A DNA stretch of 64,000 bases from Dromiciops gliroides (GCF_019393635.1 NC_057861.1:93168827-93232826), one strand, 5' to 3'; positions 10,937-23,702 are shown, numbered from the stretch's first letter. Numbers and translations: made by a program. The notes: generated by a model not told the origin, from the sequence alone.

Positions 10937-11379
10937 AAATCTGTGATTCTGATTCATGGATTTCAAGGATTTTTTCTTCCTTTCTTCTTTAAACTAATTA
11001 CAGATGCTCAATTCATTTTAGATTTCTGAAGGTCATATGTTTGACTCTTAACACAACTAGTACTTTCAGTTCCCTAGAAGAAATCTATGAAACTTTCTTA
11101 TGTGATTTCTTGTGTTAAGCAAAAAAAAAAAAAAAAGACATCTTACAAAAAGGTGATAAGATTTGTTTCTCTGGTGTAAAAGGCCGGAGAAGATTGACCT
11201 CAAAAAGAATGGGTTTTGAAGTCTGAATAAACTCGGTGACCCTAACAAGAAAGGGAAAGTATGAAATCAAGAAATAAAAAGAAAGGCAGTCAATGTTCTA
11301 CCAGGACAGCACCAGGATATCTCATATTTAAGAAGTAAAGGACAAGAATCATGGTCCACATCCCATTTTATAAACTCAC

Positions 11380-11720
11380 ACACTAACAGACTGCTAGAGC
11401 CAGGAAGGACCTCTGATGAGAGGATGCTTAGTGCAGTGGGAAGAACATTAGGTTCCATGGACTAGACTCTATTTCTTGCTCTGGTGTTTGCATTCTCTGC
11501 GTTGTTGAGTGAGCTATTGAATTAATGACTGTATCTTAGTTCTTTCATCTGCAAAATGGGAATCATGTTGTTTTGTCTGCCTCACTAATTTATTTTGAAG
11601 AAATGGCTTTGTAAAGTAATTTCCTCAGAATCAATCAGTTAGTGGAGAATTATTACCAGGAACCAGGTCTTCTTAATCCCCAGTTCAGTGCTTTTCCCAC
11701 TATCATATAATAGCCATATT
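11380..11720 (+). repeat. Diverged CORE-SINE/MIR cluster
   Basis: 11420-11620 has a plus-strand CORE-SINE-like order ('cagtgggaagaacattaggt', 'tttcatctgcaaaatgggaa', 'atggctttgtaaagta'). The flanks (11385-11415, 11630-11705) look like a reverse MIR that it may have entered. Boundaries approximate. Confidence 0.45.
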
Positions 11721-13190
11721 ATAAGAGCTATGCATCAACTAGGTTAAATGATTCAGACAGAGAGACTAGTTAAGAGGCAAAGTAGTAGTCTATAGTACCA
11801 TTTTTGGAAATAGAAATGAAGAAAGTAGATTAAAGGGGGTGGGGGTAGGAGAAGAGTGGAAGAATTGTCAGAAATACTGATTTCTCTGTTAGAAAAGTCT
11901 TTGAAGGAGCAGCCATGAAAGCCATTAGCTCCAATAATGTTGCCTTTCTTCACACGTGGCTTCTGAGGGGAGTTAGTCATAGATACCAGTCTAATATTAA
12001 GTAACCCTGATGCTCCCAAAGTTTGGAGCCTTGAACTCAATACCTTACCCTTTGGAGCCTACTGTTCCAGTTCCATATTCTATCTGAACCACCTTTAGTC
12101 CCAGAGTGGAGACTGTCCTCCAATGAGAAGGGTTAGGCTCTGTTTTCCTCCATACTTTGACTCATTATGACGCTCAACATAAATATGTCTCAAATTATTT
12201 TAAAATTGGGTTTGCATTATTTCAAAGATCTCCCCAAAATGGGGGGCTAGGAAGGTACTAAATGTATATGAATCAGGAAGAGGGCAGGTGTATCTTCCAA
12301 AAGAAATGCTAAAAGACACAAGTATTCACAATGTGTATTGATAGGATGACTTTAGACAGGTTTCAATGACTTTGCTTCTAATCACATACTGTTACACACT
12401 TGGAAGAATAATCCTGACAATGATGAGAACATTCGGCATTTTGTGGGGCCTCTAAAACAGATTTCACATTTCATATTAGTTCTGCACTGTCTAAACAATT
12501 ATGACCACTTCTTCTGGCAAAATGGGCAAGGGCTTTTGCTCATCATCTTGTTTTTGTGTGTTACAGGACAGGAAGAGTTGTTGGGGGTTCCTTGGATTTG
12601 TCACCAGTCATTTCCAACCAATGGTTCTAGGGGCACTGAACCTTTCAACCTCACAAGATAATCTCTAAACTTGGAGACATTTAGCTCTGAATCAATATTT
12701 ACTTGCTTAAAATCAGGAAAAAATCCAACAAATTAGATGCAACCCCAAACCCAGGATCAGGCTTGCCTAAATCATGAGCTCTATCTGCCACGTTTTCACA
12801 GACAGATGTGGGTGAGTGGGGGAATAGTGAAAGCCACAACTCCCCCATTTCTCACAGGAAGTTCAGTGGAAGAGTGCTATCCCAATGGAAAGTCAGAGAA
12901 AAGGAGAATATGGACAGTTACTCACCTCTTAAAAATCCTGTTGGGTCACTATCTCTTTGTGCCCAGTGGTCAATAAGCTTATGCTTTATCATCCTATGTG
13001 CTTAGTTACATAGGGCTGATAGAAAGAAGCCAGGAAGTATATCATCCTGTTTCCAAGCTCCCACAGGGCTGAGTCACTCACTAATGAATGGGTCAATACT
13101 TGTTAAAGATATTGTATAAAGGATTATTTTTCAAGTGTAGATTAGTACAGATGGCCTCCAAGATTCTGTGGGTAAGGTGTTTAGTTATTA
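11721..13190. other. Unassigned intergenic DNA
   Basis: No gene, RNA or named repeat recognised. Short frames at 12443-12661 and 12737-13005 show no domain, splice-site pair or codon pattern that I can defend. Confidence 0.45.
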
Positions 13191-13330
13191 GATTGTCTCA
13201 TGCAATAGGAATTAGGAACTAGGTTGGTGACTTCCCAGGGCATACAGAAGTTGAGTTGGGATTTAAAACCAGGTTCTGACTTCAAATCTAGTGTTTTCCA
13301 CTATATCAAACTTGTGGGGTATGGGATTCA
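13191..13330 (-). repeat. MIR-like fragment
   Basis: 'gacttcccagggcatacaga', 'gggatttaaaaccaggttct', 'ctagtgttttccactatatc' resemble the reverse complement of a MIR tRNA-like half. Confidence 0.45.
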
Positions 13331-13779
13331 CTTAGATCTCTAGGGTTTAATATTGCTATTAACTCACCAGCCATTTTCCCCCAATGCTTAAAATCATATT
13401 GCTGCTCATTAATTTTCTAAGCAGAACCTTGGAAAAGCCTTTATCACTACTGATATGAAAATATGATGAATATCAGTGGCCTGTTGAATTCTAGGAAACC
13501 TCTAAGAAGATTCCTATGTGCTGGCCAATAAAGATCATCAGAGAATTGCTTACTTGAAAGGTGTTATGGTGGTCACTTTATCTTACCTGTATATTGTGAA
13601 TTAATCCCTTTTACAGTTATGCTAGGAAATTACCAATGACAAGGAATATACTAAACCCCCTTTCAACTCTCCCCTCCCACCCAAGCAGTACATCTCATTT
13701 TTGAATAGCACTAAAGTAGATGTCGTCACCAAGGTAGTCAAGGCCAGATTTCACTGTTTCCCTTCTTGTCTAGAGACTC

Positions 13780-14155
13780 TATGCCTTTGCTCATGAAGTC
13801 CTCCATACCTGTATTCCATGGCCCCTATTTTCACTTTTTTGTATTCTCCACACTTCAATAAAGTCTCAACTCAGAAGTCACCTCCTCCATAAAATCTTTC
13901 TTGAAACCTTCTCCCCTTACTCCTAACATGTGATCTTTTTCTGAATTTTTTCATGGAATTTTTCTGAGCCTCATTTTGTACTTATCTTGCTCCTCTTTGA
14001 TTCAAATTTGTGTGCTTGTCTAGCCCACTTTATTACACACTAAAGGCCTCAAGCAACTAAGTACAGAATTGTGACGAGTTTATCTGTGTATTCCTAGTAC
14101 CGAGAACTGTGTGCTATAGATAATTTTTCATAAATGTTTGAATAGATGAAGTTTT
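13780..14155 (+). repeat. L2 LINE 3' end
   Basis: Order fits L2: 'tatgcctttgctcatgaagt', 'agtctcaactcagaagtcac', 'ctcctccataaaatctttct', 'attcctagtaccgagaactg', 'cataaatgtttgaatagatg'. Confidence 0.7.
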
Positions 14156-14199
14156 TTTCATGTTGAGTTGAAATTTATCTTCATGTAACTTCCACTTAC

Positions 14200-14849
14200 T
14201 GCTCCTACTTCTGCCCTCTTTCAGTTGCCAGAAATGTAATTTTGGATTTCATCATTTATGCTTCAACTACAAAATGAGGGTAATAATCTTTGGCCTATGT
14301 ACCTTGGTTGTAAAGAACAAATATAATCATGGCTGTGTAAGCAAAATATGCTCCATAATGCAAGCTATTCTTCTTCTCAGAGGCATTATTTTGCCAATGC
14401 TCACAGTTGTTCATGTAAAATAGTTAACTTTGGTTACACCATTTGGGCCACAAAGCAGCAGATTTTAAACAGAATAGGGTAAATGATTGTTTAACCATGA
14501 GAGACAGAACAACCTTTGGCTCTGTAGCAACCACAATTCTGATAATGCATTGAAGGACTCACACTGAAAGTAGCTTGGGGATTCTTTTCTTGTTAAATTC
14601 ACTGAAACATAATCACATAGTGGAATTTTTTAAAACAAAAATGCCATCTGGACTTTTAAAAAATCAAGCAGCAGAGTTATTACTTCATGGCTACTAAGGA
14701 AACAAAAGATGGTGGGATTATAAGTAAAAGATCACTAATGTACCACTATTTCCTTTAGTCTCCATTGTCATTAGTTTTACCAGTCAAAAACAAAGTTGAA
14801 ATTTCAAATGGTTCGTGCTGTACTTCTAGCCCCCCAAAGGAAGGGAATA
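14200..14849. other. Repeat-free intergenic block
   Basis: No repeat family recognised and no coding signature. Dense in TAAT/ATTA-like and CATCTG-type motifs (for example 14640-14700). Possibly conserved non-coding DNA, but this cannot be shown from one sequence. Confidence 0.35.
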
Positions 14850-15080
14850 TGCATTTACATAATCTCAACTGGAGCTAGGTGCTCTATAAATATTATCTTA
14901 TCTGAGGTAGGTGCAGGTATTATTTTTATTTTATAGTTGAGGAAGCTGAGGCAGGCAAAGGTTGAGTTTCTCATGGTCACACAGCTGGTAAATTTTGAGG
15001 CTGGATTTGAATTCAGGTCTTCCTGATTCCATGTCCAGCACTCTATTCACTGCCCCACCAGCTGCCTCTGGTACATAAAA
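14850..15080 (-). repeat. CORE-SINE/MIR
   Basis: Reverse-complement order: 'gagctaggtgctctataaat', 'gttgaggaagctgaggcagg', 'catggtcacacagctggtaa', 'gctggatttgaattcaggtc', 'ctctattcactgccccacca'. Confidence 0.75.
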
Positions 15081-16890
15081 CACCTAAGACATGCTTAAGG
15101 TAGGAGAGGTGTGACCCATAATAAACAAGGTATAACTAATAATGCTATTGGATAAGATGGTACCCTTTACCTACCATAAAATACCACATAGAGGTTCACC
15201 AATTAAGGATTTATTTCGGATAAAACTGAATTCATGCACTGAAGGAATAGAGAAATGTTTTTTCAGGCCATATCATATGAGGGTAAGAACAAACTAAAAC
15301 TATCAGAAATTATTTTTGTGGTTAACACAATTTCCTAAAACAGGGCATGGTGCAAAAATGCGAATGCCTCAGGAAACATTGTGCTAGTCATGAAAGTGAC
15401 GATTTAACAACGCATAAAACCTGTCTTGAAATTCCAAGGTTGGAAAACATGTTGTGTGAGTTCATATCTGAAGAAATAAAACACAGCCTCCCGGGGCTTA
15501 TTAAATTAAAACCACAATGCACTAGGAAACGATGAAAAGAGAATGAACAGTGTAATATGGTCCATGGGGATTATGACCTTTATATTCTACAACAAATTAC
15601 AGAAAGGAATGAAAATCAGGTTTCTACTCTTTCTGCCAGTGATACCTGTTTCAGGCAGAAGAGTTTACAATTAACCTTTCGCATGACAGAACCATTTTAA
15701 GCCAAATGTTGTCATACTCATCAGTCTATAACATAGACAGATAAATCATTTTCAGAATTGGAGGACAGAACTGTGACTTTATGCAGTGGTTGGTGTCTTA
15801 GATATAGCAACACTGATAGAAGAAGAATCACAAGAATATATATATATATATATACATATATGTATAAATATAAATATATATGTAGGCTGTTTAATGCAGG
15901 TTTAGATAGACATACTTTATTAATTATCAGTAAAACTGCTTTTTTAAGAAAGGGCTTTTCTAACAGTGGTTCTAAATAAGAACTGTATCATTTTACAAAA
16001 TGCTTACAAAACAGAAAGACCCCAACAATAGAAGTTGTAGAACTCCAATACGAATTTCATTACTGTCTAGGCACTCCGATGAATTGAATACTCATAAACA
16101 GTCCATAATGAATAAGAAGTCCCTGGAAAAGAAGAAAGTGAAAAATTATTGCATTTATTTGGAAATGAATAATTATTATGAAACCTCTGGGATTGGCTGG
16201 TGACAAGCAAAAAGAACATGGCAATTAAAAAGACAATATATTTATGTTAATTTATGGAAAATACAAAAAAGGTTAATTATTTAAGGGCACACATAGTAAA
16301 AATATTTGCTTTCAATAAAGAAAAATTCATGGGTATGCAATTAATCAAGCAACTGAAAGATTATTTACTGGGATATTTATTGGTTTGATTCCAGAGGTAA
16401 TCCACACTTCCAAAATCATAATTCAACTGTCTTTGTCCATGTACTTTGTCCATCTAATATTGAAATATGAAGTTAGTCCCTAATTGATCTAGCCAGCCAT
16501 ATTATTCCCAATATGAGCTGGGATTTTTCCACAGGTAGACATTTAAGATTTACTCAAACTACCTCCTTTTATATGTTTCCTTTAGATGATGTTGTAGGGG
16601 GAGGGGGAGAATGCTGTCCAGGTAGAGGATACTCTATAGGCTTCTTCCAAATAAGATTCTATGAATCTCTGATATCTTGTAGGATATTTCTCTGGGCTTT
16701 TAAAGATATACAGAATCGAAAATAAAAAAAAGAAAAGCTACATTGTTGATCTCATGACTGGTAATATTGCAATTAGTTAATTAATCAATGTTCCATTTTA
16801 GTTAAATGAGTACTTACATGATGGCATTAAAGGCATTCGGGGAGTATACAAAGAGGTAAAGACTATTTTCAATGAATCTATGATATAATT
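15081..16890. other. Unassigned intergenic DNA with a TA repeat
   Basis: No gene supported. A TA-rich microsatellite is at 15836-15885. The 62- to 73-codon frames at 15347-15535, 15758-15979 and 16000-16203 have no recognisable domain. Otherwise low-repeat AT-rich DNA. Confidence 0.45.
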
Positions 16891-16990
16891 AATAGAATCA
16901 GAAGATTTAGAGCTGAAAGGAGGTTTAAAAATCTTGTAATACAGACTCTTCATTTTGAAGAAGAGGAAGCTCAATTAGGGAGTTAAGACA
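16891..16990 (-). repeat. L3/MIR-like fragment
   Basis: 'atagaatcagaagatttaga' and 'cttcattttgaagaagagga' match the reverse of an L3 3' end followed by a MIR core. Short and diverged. Confidence 0.35.
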
Positions 16991-17241
16991 TGTATATATG
17001 AAAAGAACATGTGTGAGATGGCAAATTAGGGAAACATTAGTGATACTAACAAAGGATAGCATAGGAGTTCAGAGAAGGGAGAAATTGATGTGGTTAATCA
17101 ATGCTACATCCTCCATGAAGCCTCTCTTAATTCTATCAGGTGAAAATGATCTCTTTCTTCTCAATTTTCTCTTGCAAATTTTTCCCTTGAATCTGACTAT
17201 ATTTTTTTCTTCATATCTACTTCAATTCAATAAATGTGCAA

Positions 17242-17665
17242 TGAATTGATGTTGAGTGAAATGAGAAGAACCAAGATAGCACTGTACACAATATCAACAA
17301 TATTGTGTGAAGATCAACTGTGATAGATTTAGCTCTTCTCAGTAATACAATGATCCAAGACAACGTTAAAAGACTCATGATGGAAAACGCTCTCCACATT
17401 GAAAAAAAGAACTATGGTGTCTGAATGCAGGTTGACACTATTTTCACCTTTGTTGTTGCTTTTTTTTGTTGTTTTTTTTTTCTTTTTGTTCTGATTCTTC
17501 TCTTACAACATGATTAATGTGGAAATATATTTAACATGATTGTAATGTATAACCTATAACAGATTGCTTTCTGGCTTGGGGGTGAGGAAGGAGGGTGGAA
17601 GAAAAATTTGGAAATAAAAAAATCTCTACATGTAATTGGGAAAGGTTTTTAAAAATTAAATAAAA
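17242..17665 (+). mobile_element. 5'-truncated L1, 3' UTR only
   Basis: Matches the end of ORF2 and the 3' UTR of the L1 at 41620-42090. Shared landmarks are 'gagtgaaatgagaagaacca', 'cactgtacacaatatcaaca', 'acaacatgattaatgtggaa', 'gattgtaatgtataacctat' and 'tctacatgtaattgggaaag'. It is flanked by a 13-bp TSD with one mismatch (aataaatgtgcaa 17229-17241, aataaaggtgcaa 17666-17678), which marks a target-primed insertion. Confidence 0.85.
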
Positions 17666-17678
17666 AATAAAGGTGCAA

Positions 17679-18420
17679 AACAATGTTCTAGATACTAGGC
17701 ATACAGGTACAAAATGAAAACAGTTATTGCACTCAAGAAGCTTACATTATACTATGCAAGAGATACATAAAGATAATGGGGAAAATTTGAAGAGGGGTCA
17801 TTAGTAACTAGGAATAGCATAGATGAGGTAGAATCTAAACTGACTTTGAAGGAAAATTAATATTCTGACAGGTGGTGATGAGAGGGAAGTATATTCCAAG
17901 AGATAGCTCCTCCAAATGAAGAGAAATGGGAGACTGACTCTTAAGTACAGGGAACACTTAGCAGTGCATTTTGGGTGGAATGGTGTATGTGAAGTCAACA
18001 AGCATTTATTAAGTGCTTCCTATGTGACAGGCACTGTAGTAAGTGGTGGAATGTGACAGGAAGTTATGTGAAATAAGGCTAGAAACTGATTCTAGACAAG
18101 CTTCAATACTAGCGTAAAGAATTTGTATTTTATACTTGAGTCATTAGGGAACCACTGGAGATTTTTGAATAGAGATCTGAGTTTGGAGAAGGTGATTTTT
18201 GGAAGTTACGTGGAGAGTAGCTTGGAAAGACAGATAAGAGACAGGAAGACCAATTTGGAGATGTAGAACTGAAGTACAGACATTCAAGCAGAGAAAAGGG
18301 GAGGCTTCAAGAGAGATTGGGGGAGTGTAACCAACAGGATTTGTCAACTGATTGAGTATGGGAAAAGAAAAGGTGAAGGAGAGGGAAGAGTTAAAAGGAA
18401 GTCTGAAGTTATAAACCTGG
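17679..18420 (+). repeat. Old mammalian interspersed repeats, family not named
   Basis: 17679-17760 and 18000-18050 carry the 'tttattaagtgcttcctatg' and 'gacaggcactgtagtaagtg' modules. 18110-18260 carries a 'cattagggaaccactggaga' and 'tgaatagagatctgagtttg' module. Both are widespread old repeat motifs in mammals, but I cannot assign the family with confidence. Confidence 0.35.
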
Positions 18421-18473
18421 GTGAATTGGAACTGGTTGGTTCCTAAACAGAAATAGAGAAAGTTAGAGGGCAG

Positions 18474-18710
18474 TTAGGTGCTACTGTGTTAAGTGCTGCA
18501 TCCACATGCAGGAAGTCCTGAATTCAAATTTGACCTCAAATATTTAGTAGCTGCATGACTCAAGTCACCCAACCTGTCTGCCAGTTTCCTTCATCTGTAA
18601 AATAGGGATAATAATAGTACCTCCCTCCCGGGGTTATGTGAGGATCAATTAAGATTATATTTGTAAAGCACTTTGCAACCTGAAAATGCTACAAAAATGC
18701 TATCAATTAA
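18474..18710 (+). repeat. CORE-SINE
   Basis: 'agggcagttaggtgctactg', 'aagtcctgaattcaaatttg', 'ccagtttccttcatctgtaa', 'aatagggataataatagtac', 'gttatgtgaggatcaatta', 'gtaaagcactttgcaacctg' in canonical order. Confidence 0.75.
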
Positions 18711-19365
18711 GCTTTGTCCATCGTTTGTGACTGAGTAGACCCAGCAGGTGCTTAGTAAGTGTTTGTTGAGTGAAGCAGCTGTTTTCTTCAACAATTAAGT
18801 CTGACTGAAAAAGATATTTGAGGGACTATCATCACTTTCAGGATTCATGAATACGGATTCTAGTTGTGAATCTTTACTACAAGTGAAACTAGAATAAGGA
18901 AGCTGAAGATAAATGGAAAGATAAAAGTTGGAGATAAATAGAATTTTCCTCTTTCTACAAGTACATAAAGGAGATGGTGGACATGGTTTTATCATGCATG
19001 TGGGCAAGAATAAACATCATCTCATGAAACATTTGATCATCTTGCAGGGCTGACAGTCTTTGTGAAAAGACCAAAACAAAAATAATCATAGCTTATGAAA
19101 TCTGTTGCAGATAATAAAGGTAGCAAAACTTTTTTTGAAGAACTTGTTTTGATCCTCCAAAGTCAATAAATAAATAAATATACGACACTCAGTGACTCAA
19201 TGAAAAGGTGGACAGAGAAAGTATATTGAAAAATATGCGTCAGGAGTAAGAAATGAAAAATATTCAAGCTCTGTAAACTGCCCAGAAACCTCAAGTCAAA
19301 ACACCACGTGAACTTTAAGAATTTAAAAGCCCTGTTCATAGAAAGAAGTGAATAATTCATCTCAT
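18711..19365. other. Unassigned intergenic DNA
   Basis: Nothing recognised apart from a short 'aataaataaataaa' run near 19167-19180. Confidence 0.4.
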
Positions 19366-19369
19366 CCTT

Positions 19370-19636
19370 TTGCTTTCTCTGGCTTACTTCTAGTTTCAGC
19401 TAAAATCTCATCTTCTATAAGAAGCTTTTCTGTGTTTGCCTTAATGCTAGTGCCTTCCCTTTGAGAATATCTCCAAAGTATATATCTTATAGTTACTTGT
19501 ATGTTGTATCCCCAACTAGATCATAAGCTCCTTGAGGCTAGTGAGTGTTTTTGCTTTTCTTTGTGTCCCCAGAACTTTGCAAAGTGCCTTGAACACTGAG
19601 GGTACTTAACAAACATTTGTTGACTATTTGACAAGA
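19370..19636 (+). repeat. L2 LINE 3' end
   Basis: Typical L2 ending: 'tcagctaaaatctcatcttc', 'agatcataagctccttgagg', 'tgtccccagaactttgcaaa', 'gggtacttaacaaacatttg'. Confidence 0.75.
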
Positions 19637-20366
19637 AAACAACTGTTTAACTTTTAACAGATAGGAAACAACTGTTATGGGATTCATTCCTGAATCAGCT
19701 CTCACTATACTTTTAGATCATTAGGTTGACAGAGCAAAGATAAAAATTTATACAGAACAAGAGGAAAAAGTTATGCCATGAAAACACATTCAAGTTAAAG
19801 TATTTAAAAATTGTCAGAGAAAATGTGAAGTGAATATGCTTAAGATATCAACACTAATTATGTCAATTTCATAAAGAAGTTCAACTAAAATAAATCCATT
19901 ATTATAATAAGACCGAAGGAGTCTAATATTTTTCCTTAATTAGCAAAAACTTGACCTTAGTTGCCAAGCAAGATGACATCAAAAGGCAACATAAGTTTTA
20001 AAATAAATTAATTTGTAAATTCTAATTGATGGTGGAAAGTTATGAGCAGTACTACCTCATGAAATGAGTAGTTGAAAGAAGAAACCACTCGGTGAGCTAA
20101 GCAGTTCTCCTGAGAGCACTGGAGTAAATGACTGAAGGGATCATAAAATGATCAAAGATGGAAGTGATCTGCAAATGTTTTTATGACAAAACCTTTTCAC
20201 CATGAAGACCAGTGGAGTCATGACATTTGGAACTTAATATCATAGACTTTTATTTAACATAAGTCATATCTCTGGATATGCTTATAGAGGAAAGGTAAAT
20301 AATTTTGAAGGAAATGGAGGAAAATGGGGGAACTAGATCAAGTCTACAGAGAGGAAAGTGGTGTAG
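19637..20366. other. Unassigned intergenic DNA
   Basis: AT-rich sequence. No repeat family, gene or RNA recognised. Confidence 0.4.
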
Positions 20367-20380
20367 GAAGCAATATAATT

Positions 20381-20534
20381 AAAAAAAATTTTTTTTTGGT
20401 GAGGCAATTGGGGTTAAGTGACTTACCCAGGGTCACACAGCTAGTAAGTATTAAGTGTCTGAGGCTGGATTTGAACTCAGATCCTCCTGAATCCAGGGCC
20501 AGTGCTCTATCCACTGTGCCACCTAGTTGCCCCA
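20381..20534 (-). mobile_element. WSINE1-type SINE
   Basis: 'ggtgaggcaattggggttaa', 'ggtcacacagctagtaagta', 'ggatttgaactcagatcctc', 'gtgccacctagttgcccc'. TSD 'gaagcaatataatt' at 20367-20380 and 'gaagcaatacaatt' at 20535-20548 (13 of 14). Confidence 0.9.
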
Positions 20535-21239
20535 GAAGCAATACAATTTTGAGGGCAATGAGGGATTCTCAAGGTGTTTGAAAGGAGGGTAATATTTAAA
20601 AGGTATTTTTTAAAAAGTCTCAAAACCGATTCCCCTCCTCCAAAATGTCCAAATAAGTATCTATAACTACTTATCTATAAGACTTTCCCATCTCTCTGTA
20701 TATTTTATGAGAATATTTTATACATGCTCTGAGAGCAACCTTTATGAGGATATTAGAAGGTAAGAGGCAGGCTTTCACAAGCCATATTTCAGTTGATCAC
20801 ATCTTACTCTGACTCAATTGCATACAAGTTGTTTAGAAAATATAACTACCTAGAATGATTACCCTTGGTTGACTATAAAACATTTGTTAGAACAGACCAA
20901 CTTAAATTATCTTCGGTAAGGTATATTTCATGCATATGTCAAAATCATACAGGATTACTTGAAAGACACAAGAAATAGAACTCCATTTGCTGACCCTTTG
21001 ATTATTATTATTAAATGAAGCACAAAAGAGGAAGAAATATTTTTGATGAAGTTATTTTCCAGTTTTGGAAGAGACCCAGTATAGAATGAAAGTTTAAGAG
21101 GAATAGTGAAGTCCTGTTTGTGTAAGACATTATGTACTTGCATGAAGCCCTGGAGAATTGCCAGGTCTTCTAAATGATTTATATAAAAATCACTCAAAAC
21201 AGTTTGGACTAACTATCCTCAGAGGAAATATATGCAAAT

Positions 21240-21640
21240 GGACAATGAGTTGTGCCCTAAATTGGACAGAAAGAGCACACAGGGCTGAATTACCTTTGGG
21301 AAGCTGAAAAGTTCTTTTAATGACCCCATGTTTCTCCATGAAACAAAGGCCCATCTGTTTAATAACAATATACTTCTGGTAATATTGTATGGCTATGAAT
21401 CACACAGTAATTCAGTCTCCAAGGAATTTTAAGTTAAAGATAACTCCAAGGACAATGTAGAAGCATGTTGTGAGTCTGAGCAGGCTCAAATAATTAAAAG
21501 CCTACAAATTACAAAGGAAAAGTAATGTAAAGGACGTCATCAAAGACACATGTAAGTGAAAAATGAGCTGGGTGGTTCATGTAGTAGCCAGTGAGTAACT
21601 AGTGGACAGCCTGATTGCTTCATGATAATCTGTATGATGT
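21240..21640 (+). repeat. Degenerate non-LTR retrotransposon C-terminal relic (tentative)
   Basis: Frame-broken translation gives pieces such as 'ILLYGYESHS'-like and 'VKDVIKDTCK', followed by 'KMSWVVHVVA'. These resemble the post-RT region of RTE/R4-type LINEs ('LYG.E.W' and 'MSWAGHVA'-like text). No intact frame. The family is uncertain. Confidence 0.35.
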
Positions 21641-21974
21641 TGAGGAAATTTAAGTAAGGTCCTCAGTATGAGAGTAGCCCTAGAGCAAACCTCTAAGAGG
21701 AGCATTTATCTCATACGGTTATTGTGAGGATTAAGTGAAATATGTAAAATGTTTGTAAATTTTATAGTTTTATACATTTAAATACAATTGACATACATTT
21801 TACACATATATAATATAGTTCACACATATATGACCTACATAGTTTATATATAATATATAATAGTTTATATATGTATATGTATGTCATCATCATTACTATT
21901 GCTATTAAGGTGTTATATAAAATGAGCTAGCAAGTAAAGGCTGTGATCTGAATTACTAGAGTACTGATATCACA

Positions 21975-23395
21975 AACTTATGGAATTTGAGAGTTAGAAG
22001 GGACCTCAGCATCACTGACAGTCAACCCATGCATGAAAACAATCAGGACTATAATATACTTGATAAATGGTCACCTAGTGGTCTTCTGCATGAACACCTC
22101 TAATGATGGTGAACTCTAAAACTCTTAGGGCAGCCCATTCTATTTTTGGACATATCTAATTTTTAGGAAGTATTTTTTCCCCTCTAACATCAAATCACAT
22201 CAAATATTTTTCTCTGACACCTCTACCCTTTACTCCCAATTCTGCCTTTAGGGGACAGATATAAGTCTAATTCTGTTTTCATATGGAAACCCTTCAAAAA
22301 TGTAAGCATACTTTGTGTTCCCTGAGTATTCTCTCCTCTGGGCAAAATATAATTCCCCTCAACTGAAGCCGATGGGACTTAGACCCAAAGTCCTTCATCA
22401 TTCTTGTTTCCCTCTTTCAGACATCTTCATCTTATTGATGGCCTTCTTAAACTATGGTGTCTACAGTCGAACACAATAGGCTAGATGAGGTCTGAGTAGG
22501 GTAGAATACAGAGGGATTTACCACTTCCTTATTCCTGGAAATTATGCCTCTTAATATAACCCAAGATTACATTAGTTTTCTTGACTGCGACATAACATGT
22601 TTGATTAATTGTCGGCTTGTAGGCCCAGATCCCACGTCCTGTACTCGTTAAGTCTATTTTAGAACGCAAGTGTAAGTCTTTTATCCTTATTGAATTTCAT
22701 CTTAAGTTCAACTCAATGTTAATGTTAATCGGAGGTAGAACTTATGTACTACCCAGGGCGGCACATTATACCTAGATAATTTTGGATTCTGACTACCATC
22801 TAGTTTATTAATTATACCTCCCATCTTAGTGACAACTGCAAATTTGATGAGCATATCATCAGTACCTTTATTCAAGTAATTGATAGTACAGGGTCAAACT
22901 CAGATCCCAGGAACACTTAACTAGAATCTGATGTCCATATTAAACCATTGAACAATTTGACTATTTGAGTACAGCCATTCAACTAGTTCAGCACTCATCT
23001 AATTGTATTATTCATTAGTGTATATCTTTTCATTTTTTTCTAAAAGCATAGTATGAATCATTTCATGAAATGCCTTGCTAAGATCTAGGTAAAACATCTA
23101 TAGCATTCCCTTTATTTAATAGTTTAGTAGCCCTATGAAAAAAGGAAATAGGTTTGTTTGGCATGAGCTCTTCTTAAAACTATATTGATTCTTTGTAATC
23201 AATATTCCCTTTTCTAGATGTTCTGTAACTAGGTCTAATGATCTGCTTTAAAATATTTTCCCATAATTGCATTAAAGCTTATTGGTCTATATAATTTATA
23301 GATATAATTTTCTTCCCTTTTTGATAACTAGGACAATATTTGCCCTTTTCCTGTCTTATAGTACCTCTGTTATTTTCCATGATATTAAGATATTA
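21975..23395 (-). repeat. L3/CR1 LINE, 3' ~1.4 kb
   Basis: Long minus-strand L3/CR1. On the complement, a degraded reverse transcriptase with an 'LDLSKAFHE'-type motif maps near 23060-23095. The 3' UTR extends down to the 'ggaatttgagagttagaagg' terminus near 21985. Landmarks on the plus strand are 'cagcccattctatttttgga', 'tgctaagatctaggtaaaac' and 'gataactaggacaatatttg'. All frames are interrupted. A 40-bp segment at 22732-22771 looks foreign to the element. Confidence 0.7.
22732..22771 (+). repeat. Exact 40-bp repeat, copy 1
   Basis: Begins 'gaggtagaacttatgtacta' and ends 'cggcacattatac'. All 40 bases are identical to 24913-24952, although the surrounding L3 sequences are old, diverged and non-homologous at these points. 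Confidence 0.95.
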
Positions 23396-23639
23396 TTGAC
23401 AAATATAAAGCACATTTTCAGGGTTTTTTTTTTTTAGTATTCAAGAATATAGTTCCCACCTGGGCAGGGAGGCTTCTGAAGATGAGCCACTTTCCAAAGA
23501 GACTTATAAAATATATAAAACCTATATTTATGCTGGGTTTACAACTGGTCAGCCACTGGCTTTGGGTACAGTTTATTGTGCTGGGGGTAGGGCAGAAAAT
23601 TCCAAATAGATGTCTGTTGTTGGCCTCAAGAGTTCAAGA

Positions 23640-23702
23640 TAGTACTAGGTGTGTGACCCTGGGCAAGTCACTTAACCCTCACTGCCAGCAGAGGGGAAAA
23701 AA
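23640..23702 (+). mobile_element. 5'-truncated WSINE1-type SINE
   Basis: Only the 3' half is present ('gtgtgaccctgggcaagtca', 'cttaaccctcactgcc', A-rich tail). An exact 11-bp TSD 'agagttcaaga' at 23629-23639 and 23703-23713 shows truncation at insertion rather than later deletion. Confidence 0.8.

Noticed and set aside
15347..15535. 62-codon frame with several Cys and His residues
   Set aside because: Spacing does not fit a zinc finger, and no homologue was recognised. It lies in AT-rich intergenic DNA, so it is treated as chance.
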